A stretch of 64,000 nucleotides of DNA from Balanoglossus misakiensis. Lineage: Eukaryota > Hemichordata. The position numbers were made by a program, and so were the translations under genes. Positions 61,101 to 64,000 of this stretch are shown piece by piece. The stretch lies in NCBI GenBank assembly GCA_040954595.2, contig CM082591.2, positions 7,006,001 through 7,070,000 of the forward strand, read 5' to 3'. The notes beneath the pieces are model-generated. The model saw nothing but the letters and a program-made list of their open reading frames with translations. It was not told the DNA's origin and made no database searches. Positions within the stretch are counted from its first letter, which is position 1, and each line of letters begins with the position of its first letter.

Positions 61101-63680
61101 TATGTGCTGTCCTAACAACAGACAAGATGGCAGCGACCATAGTCTGTGTCGGAAAATGGGAAAAGACAGCGAATTGAGTGTAAAGATGGGACAAAACTAA
61201 AGTCTACTTATACAGTGCGCATTATATATGGAAGGAAGCGAAGGCCACTATTTGAATGCATCAAAAGCAAAATTCGCACAACATTTGGATTGGATGTAAT
61301 GTTTGTACACATGAAATTACATACATGCGTATAAGACAATCGTCAGCCTTTAAGTTTAAGCAAACAACAACAAAAAAGCAAATGTGTCACAGCATGATTT
61401 TTGCAAGATGGTTAGGATGAGAAACAAATCATTTGAAATGATGGATTCTGAGAGTGAAGTAATTGTACACTGACCTCTTTTCACAAAATCTGTGTAATCT
61501 GATTGCCGTCTTTCTTCTAGCTGTTCATCAAATGGCGAAGGGTGTGTCTTGATCGGACTGCCGTGTCCAGTTGATGGGCGGGACTGTTGAGGGCGCACCA
61601 TCTGGTGTTGCAACTGTAACAAGTCTTGTTGTCTCTGTTGCACTGCTGACAGGGCTACCACATGCTGTCGGGTCAAAGGTCGTGACTTACTGCCACCTTG
61701 TGCGTCTTCTGTACTTTTGCCTGAATGACCCCATTCATACTGGTCATCTGTACAAGAGATTCAATTATAATATAATAATAAACTTTAATACAGTACCAGC
61801 CTTATGTACACCATATTTTTACAGAAAGAAACAGTATCTGTCGCCAACTGTAACAATGACGCACATTCTGTTCTCTGTCATCACTCTGTTACACGACGGG
61901 AGATTCAATTCCAAATGTAAGAATGGATATTGAATGTAATGTCACTTTGCAATAGTGACCCACACATCGCTAGAAACAATCTCATTCCATGGCAATGTTT
62001 TACAGATTCTACATTATACAATATTCCTGGTGTGTGTGTTCCCCTAGACTCTCTCACAGCCACTCTCGTCGACCATGCAGGCTTATACTCTGATTGCATG
62101 TGTGTCCGGTGAGAGGTTCGCTACACAACACTACATGGGGCTTTTCCTTTGCTAAACAGTTGAGGGCGAATCAGTGAAGAGCCTTGTACTGAACCGTGGA
62201 CTGTGAGAGAGTCTAGTGTCCCCCCTACACAGCTGATGGCTAACATGTCCACAGTAGTGTGCACATTAAATGGAACCATATGACTACTACTTTCAACCAA
62301 TCAACAATGGGCCTACATGTGTTTTGCCTATTTTATGAATCAACCAACCACAGATGGCTTACCTGCAAATTGTAAATCTGACAGATGATTGGCCACATAC
62401 TGAGCAGCGAATGTTTTCTCGTGATGCGGACATATCCCATCCACACCATTCATGGGAGCACTTGACATTCCTCGCTGTCCGGCTGTGTACCGGAATGTAG
62501 GGATTTCTGTTGTGCAAGCAATAACAAGAAAAAATATCAATGTTTGTTATTATGTATACAATATGTCTTTTTCGTAAAGAGGGTGCCCTTCCAAAACATT
62601 GTGTCATCTCCAAGTATATGATGCAAAAACGAGGCCAGTAGGTCACAGAGTAAAAAACTTTATCGTCTTGTGTATCGTCGCTATAGTTGGGACAGACGTT
62701 CGACAGTCACATTTTTGTACGGTAAGTCTTACATGCAGCTTGTATGATAATCAACAAATCAACCAAACTCGAGCAATACTCTGTGACGTATTGGCCTCGT
62801 TTTCGCGTCGTCTGCTTGTTTTGGAAGGGTGTCCTCTTTATGAAAAAGGTATCCATATCTAGGACATATTTTTCCCCAACCAGATTGATATGTTTGTAGA
62901 TGACAAGAGCACCTGAAGGACATCTTCACTGAAAAAATGTCAATACCAATCATACATAAAACTCTATCTTTCTAAGAAAAAAGTATGAATTTTCAAACTT
63001 GTAAACAATGAACTGCAAGACCTGGTCTCATAAAAATCCACAAACTGGTCTACAAAGAAAATGACCGGGATAACTTTGTACTATATGGGTACAGGTCAAT
63101 CAAGACATTCTTTCAGTAATATGAGGTTATTACGAGGACATTAGCGCTCAGTATCGCCCGACGCGCAGCGGAGGCCGATGCGCTGCGCTAATGTCCAAGT
63201 GCATACTTTGCGGTATTTTCGTAATAACCTTATTATTATACATCTTACATCTCTGTCAGTTCTTGTGTTGCATGTTACTTGGCTTTCAAAATGCCGATAC
63301 AATCAATCGAAAACCACTCAGTTGACTCAGTGAGCAGCCATCTTTCTTTTTTGTTTACGTGTGCGCACGTGCGTTGGAGTGGGGGCGCCTTGAAACCGTC
63401 CGCATAACAACACATACCTGTACACGGTGAGTTGGGGCGCCTTGAAACTCAAAACTTATTTAACACGCGTTCCGTACGTACTGTTCCGTACGGCTTTTTA
63501 TTGCACCCCAAAATCTATTGTTCTCGGCACTAGATGTATAATAATACACTGTATAGCGTTTATATTTTTTCAACTTTTTAAAAATTCTTTTGTATATTTC
63601 CAAATCAAATTACCTTTTTCACCGTGAGGTAGAATTCCATTTTTCATGTAGGCATTGGTGAGTGCTTCTAAGTACTCAGC
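49056..63680 (-). CDS. 3' part of an unrecognised multi-exon gene: 11 exons, at least 698 aa
   Basis: Minus-strand exons: 63680-63614, 62506-62363, 61747-61475, 60824-60740, 59194-58794, 58462-58385, 56184-55803, 52894-52771, 51978-51616, 50872-50803, 49165-49056. All ten junctions are GT-AG and phase-matched (2,097 nt including stop). The N-terminal part visible here looks folded (AEYLEALTNAYMKNGILPHG, GICPHHEKTFAAQYVANHL). The rest is low-complexity, rich in Ser, Thr, Gln, His and Arg, with a Gln-rich helix (VQQRQQDLLQLQHQMV), a Gln/His run (QQHHEQQQQPPLQHRRQHEH), an acidic patch (DEMDYTEEEE) and a basic C-terminus ending HPKRL. No signal peptide or membrane helix is seen, so a cytoplasmic or nuclear scaffold role is possible. 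I cannot name the family. The start lies beyond the window. Confidence 0.75.
49225..49588. mobile_element. TTAA-type MITE family 3 (about 360 bp), copy 1
   Basis: Left end TTAAAGAGACAAAGTC, right end GACTTTGTCCCATTAA; inner inverted blocks CCATTAATTATG/CATAATTAATGG and GGAAGTTGTGTGTGG-like arms. In the last intron of the minus-strand gene. Confidence 0.87.
49589..50802. other. Intron of the minus-strand gene
   Basis: AT-rich, no repeat family with clear ends and no coding frame recognised. Confidence 0.5.
50803..50872 (-). CDS. Unrecognised gene exon, 70 nt
   Basis: Acceptor GATTATTTTACAG, donor CCAG|GTAGGC. Codes LRSASGYVPHRSQSRTPLV and TTEP. Confidence 0.72.
51178..51490. mobile_element. 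310-bp MITE, full-length copy
   Basis: Inverted ends GATCGTCTTATGCACATG and CATAAGACGATCATC. Core includes CAGACTATGGTCGCTGCCATC and TTGTTAGGACAGCACACTGCC. Copies at 38660 (truncated) and 61019 (inverted). Confidence 0.85.
51493..51586. mobile_element. TTAA-type MITE family 2, copy 3
   Basis: Full-length form with TTAACCCTTTCACC and GGTGAAAGGGTTAA ends, 30 bp from the end of a coding exon (51616). It directly abuts the 310-bp MITE ending at 51490. Confidence 0.9.
51616..51978 (-). CDS. Unrecognised gene exon, 363 nt
   Basis: Acceptor TTTGTACTGCAG, donor GAG|GTAACA; phase 0 at both ends. Codes DEDARNLSTQTVDSNL through RRAETLTHQSDHGETW, a basic RSRRSFSGG segment and the acidic MDRDEMDYTEEEE end. 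Confidence 0.82.
52035..52145. mobile_element. Fragment of the TAGACTCTCTCACAG element
   Basis: Starts TAGACTCTCTCACAGCC and shares GGCTCTTCACTGA and GAAGCCCCAT with the complete element at 62045. The second inverted end is not found. Confidence 0.6.
52181..52282. mobile_element. Half copy of the TGTAAAACAGGAAATTT MITE
   Basis: Matches the right half of 59248-59450 (GAGAACGCGAAAATTAATC, CAGTTGCC, TATTTTACAGTA). The left half is absent. Confidence 0.65.
52292..52434. repeat. Foldback element of 143 bp
   Basis: AGCAATAAAACACCCCCAGC... and its inverse GGGGGTGTTTTATTGCT flank a centre that is itself inverted (GATTTTGACCAGTTCA and GAACTGGTCAAAATC). Confidence 0.88.
52435..52613. repeat. Second inverted-repeat element adjoining the foldback
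   Basis: TATTATATTATACCAGTATATTG at the left is near-inverse to CAATATACTAGTATAATATAA at the right, enclosing ATATATGACTGTGGTATATGG. Confidence 0.65.
52771..52894 (-). CDS. Unrecognised gene exon, 124 nt
   Basis: Acceptor TTGTTGTGGTAG, donor CAG|GTAATT. Codes KQHLHVSPREERVTNH to IVNDSHQHKQ. Confidence 0.72.
53059..53151. mobile_element. TTAA-type MITE family 2, copy 4
   Basis: TTAACCCTTTCACC to GGTGAAAGGGTTAA; core AGAGGTCCAAACTTACCATAG. Confidence 0.9.
53346..53583. mobile_element. TIR element of 238 bp with 27-bp ends
   Basis: CCAGGATGTGTGACCTTTAG and, inverted, CTAAAAGGTCACACATCCTGG. A related single end occurs at 53994. Lies in an intron of the minus-strand gene. Confidence 0.8.
53620..53945. 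repeat. Diverged fragment of the 0.85-kb repeat
   Basis: Shares CTACCTAGGTGAGTGATG, ATGGTCGACACAATTTCAAG and CTACAGTGAGTTGTCGA with the tandem copies at 27.8-30.3 kb and ends TTAAGGTAGCCAGAATT. Confidence 0.8.
54730..55083. mobile_element. TTAA-type MITE family 3, copy 2
   Basis: TTAAAGGGACAAATTC to GACTTTGTCCCTTTAA with the same inner inverted blocks as copy 1. An apparent 200-codon minus-strand frame ending at 54805 runs through this repeat and is not a gene. Confidence 0.88.
55310..55480. repeat. Degenerate short tandem repeat around GACATGTGATAG
   Basis: Repeated GATAGACATGTGA and GGACATGTGATAGGCATG units in the intron below exon 55803-56184. They give Ser/His/Met-rich minus-strand frames (54805-55531) that I do not accept as genes. 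Confidence 0.65.
55532..55727. mobile_element. TGTAAAACAGGAAATTT MITE, copy 1
   Basis: TTGTAAAACAGGAAATTTTC to AATTTTCTGTTTTACAG, inverted ends of about 18 bp, AT-rich core with GCGAACTACG. Confidence 0.8.
55803..56184 (-). CDS. Unrecognised gene exon, 382 nt
   Basis: Acceptor GCGCTTTCTACAG, donor GG|GTAATT. Codes SRENTRRPSIVAVDTPWL, a Cys-containing CDPPCHHYVICRPC stretch and YFGSTSDLSDTDQEA. The four closely spaced Cys could bind metal, but no known finger pattern fits. Confidence 0.8.
56627..56719. mobile_element. TTAA-type MITE family 2, copy 5
   Basis: Diverged copy with TTAGCCCTTTCACC and GGTGAAAGGGGTAA ends. Confidence 0.85.
57467..57651. mobile_element. TTAA-type MITE family 1, copy 3 (185 bp)
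   Basis: TTAAAGGTATACGGTCACCT to GACTGTATACCTTTAA. Lies in an intron of the minus-strand gene. Confidence 0.87.
57652..58384. other. Intron of the minus-strand gene
   Basis: No transposon end or coding frame recognised. Confidence 0.45.
58385..58462 (-). CDS. Unrecognised gene exon, 78 nt
   Basis: Acceptor TTTTTGTATCACAG, donor TGCAG|GTAAGT. Codes GHTGSYSNHRSSSV and TATKKSGRVSRA; phase 1 at both ends. Confidence 0.75.
58794..59194 (-). CDS. Unrecognised gene exon, Ser/Thr/Gln/His-rich, 401 nt
   Basis: Acceptor CATGTACTAG, donor ACAACAG|GTGAAT. Codes CGSCSSGGGTCSSTGRRS, a polar Asn/Thr/Gln region and a Gln/His run ending KKSTYQQTT. Low complexity throughout. Confidence 0.78.
59248..59450. 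mobile_element. TGTAAAACAGGAAATTT MITE, copy 2
   Basis: TACTGTAAAACAGGAAATTT to AAATTTCCCGTTTTACAGTA, well-preserved inverted ends. Confidence 0.87.
59818..60115. repeat. Possible inverted-repeat element
   Basis: GTAGTATGAGCCTCG at the left and AAGGCCCATACTAC at the right are approximate inverses about 300 bp apart. The arms are short and imperfect. Confidence 0.4.
60740..60824 (-). CDS. Unrecognised gene exon, 85 nt
   Basis: Acceptor TTTCTACCTAG, donor CCAAG|GTAAAA. Of two possible acceptors only this one matches the phase-2 entry of the next exon. Codes GYSAKTRSSHPNSRC to PQPQP. Confidence 0.7.
61019..61348. mobile_element. 310-bp MITE, inverted full-length copy
   Basis: Starts GGGCGATGATTGTCTTAT and ends ATAAGACAATCGTCAGCC; inverse of 51178-51490 over its length. 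The apparent frames at 60973-61194 and 61146-61334 are inside it. Confidence 0.85.
61475..61747 (-). CDS. Unrecognised gene exon with a Gln-rich helix
   Basis: Acceptor TCTCTTGTACAG, donor AAAAGAG|GTCAGT. Codes DDQYEWGHSGKS, VQQRQQDLLQLQHQM and SDYTDFVKR. Confidence 0.8.
62045..62215. mobile_element. TIR element of 171 bp, near-perfect 9-bp target duplication
   Basis: Inverted ends TAGACTCTCTCACAG and CTGTGAGAGAGTCTA. Flanks GTGTTCCCC (62036-62044) and GTGTCCCCC (62216-62224) differ by one base. Confidence 0.85.
62363..62506 (-). CDS. Unrecognised gene exon with a conserved-looking Cys-His block
   Basis: Acceptor TTGCACAACAG, donor GCAG|GTAAGC. Codes EIPTFRYTAGQRGMSSAP, then a GICPHHEKTFAAQYVANHL block that looks like an ordered domain. 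Confidence 0.8.
62517..63613. other. Intron of the minus-strand gene with one inverted repeat
   Basis: Contains near-inverse segments AAAGAGGGTGCCCTTCCAAAACA (62576-62598) and TTTGGAAGGGTGTCCTCTTTA (62819-62840), and AAACGAGGCC / GGCCTCGTTTTCGC inside them, so a TIR element of about 265 bp (62574-62845) is likely. Nothing coding seen. Confidence 0.6.
63118..63238. repeat. Foldback element of about 120 bp
   Basis: AGGTTATTACGA and TCGTAATAACCT outer arms, GGACATTAGCGC and GCGCTAATGTCC inner arms, GC-rich centre. Confidence 0.85.
63614..63680 (-). CDS. Unrecognised gene, first exon in the window
   Basis: Acceptor TCTTCGACAG, donor AAAAAG|GTAATT. Codes AEYLEALTNAYMKNGILPHG and EK; frame confirmed by the phase-1 join to the next exon (G|AA Glu). 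Confidence 0.75.
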
Positions 63681-63963
63681 CTGTCGAAGAAAACAAAACA
63701 AAACATGATCAATTAAATTCCTATTTCCACATTCTTCATAAAATTTGACTTTTTAGGGTAAAAAAAATCAAATTTTGTAGTCAGGGGCATAAGCAATAAA
63801 AAGATTTCGTTATTCTAACATGAATTGATAAAAGGTATATTTTTTGTTTAAGTAAATGAGTTTAGTACATTTCACGCATGCTCAGCCTAAACATTTTTGT
63901 GTGTTTAACACAAGCTTACTGCACTACATGTACGTTATCTATACTACTAAAATAATCATTTCT

Positions 63964-64000
63964 TTAACCCTTTCACCCCCTGTTCCCTCTTTAGAGGTCC
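63964..64000. mobile_element. TTAA-type MITE family 2, copy 6, cut by the window end
   Basis: TTAACCCTTTCACCCCCTG followed by TTTAGAGGTCC; only the left end is visible. Confidence 0.8.

Overview
The window looks like a piece of an animal nuclear genome. Coding sequence is split into exons with canonical GT-AG junctions and conserved phases, non-coding DNA is crowded with short inverted-repeat transposons, and one gene encodes a sialyltransferase of the ST8Sia type. That family is known mainly from deuterostomes. An invertebrate deuterostome such as a lancelet is my best guess, but the species is inference only.

Region 1 (1 to about 24,470) is one uninterrupted AT-rich satellite array: an 88-bp monomer, about 31% GC, roughly 280 copies by length, all in the same orientation, with larger nested duplications of 9 to 25 monomers. 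It carries no genes. Its right edge decays and runs into a dispersed repeat that has a second copy near 32.6 kb.

Region 2 (25.6-30.6 kb, minus strand) holds a complete three-exon ST8Sia-like sialyltransferase gene (340 aa, type II membrane topology). Its 3.7-kb first intron is filled by two abutting DNA transposons that share 9-bp target duplications and by a threefold 0.85-kb repeat. Two residues normally conserved in the sialylmotifs (in motifs L and VS) appear to be replaced.

Region 3 (30.6-35.8 kb) is a divergent intergenic region with transposon remnants.

Region 4 (35.9-45.4 kb, plus strand) holds a seven-exon gene for a 1,667-aa type I membrane protein: signal peptide, one EGF module, a large unrecognised ectodomain with coiled coil, Cys-rich segment, hydrophobic helical segment and a furin-type site, two Ig domains, one transmembrane helix and a 53-aa tail. 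All seven exons join in phase. I do not recognise it as a named protein.

Region 5 (49.0 kb to the window end, minus strand) holds the last eleven exons of a gene that starts beyond the window (at least 698 aa here). It encodes a mostly low-complexity, Ser/Thr/Gln/His-rich and probably intracellular protein that I do not recognise. Its introns contain several MITE families, three of them with TTAA ends. This gene and the receptor-like gene are convergent, about 3.6 kb apart. There is no evidence that the three genes work in one pathway.
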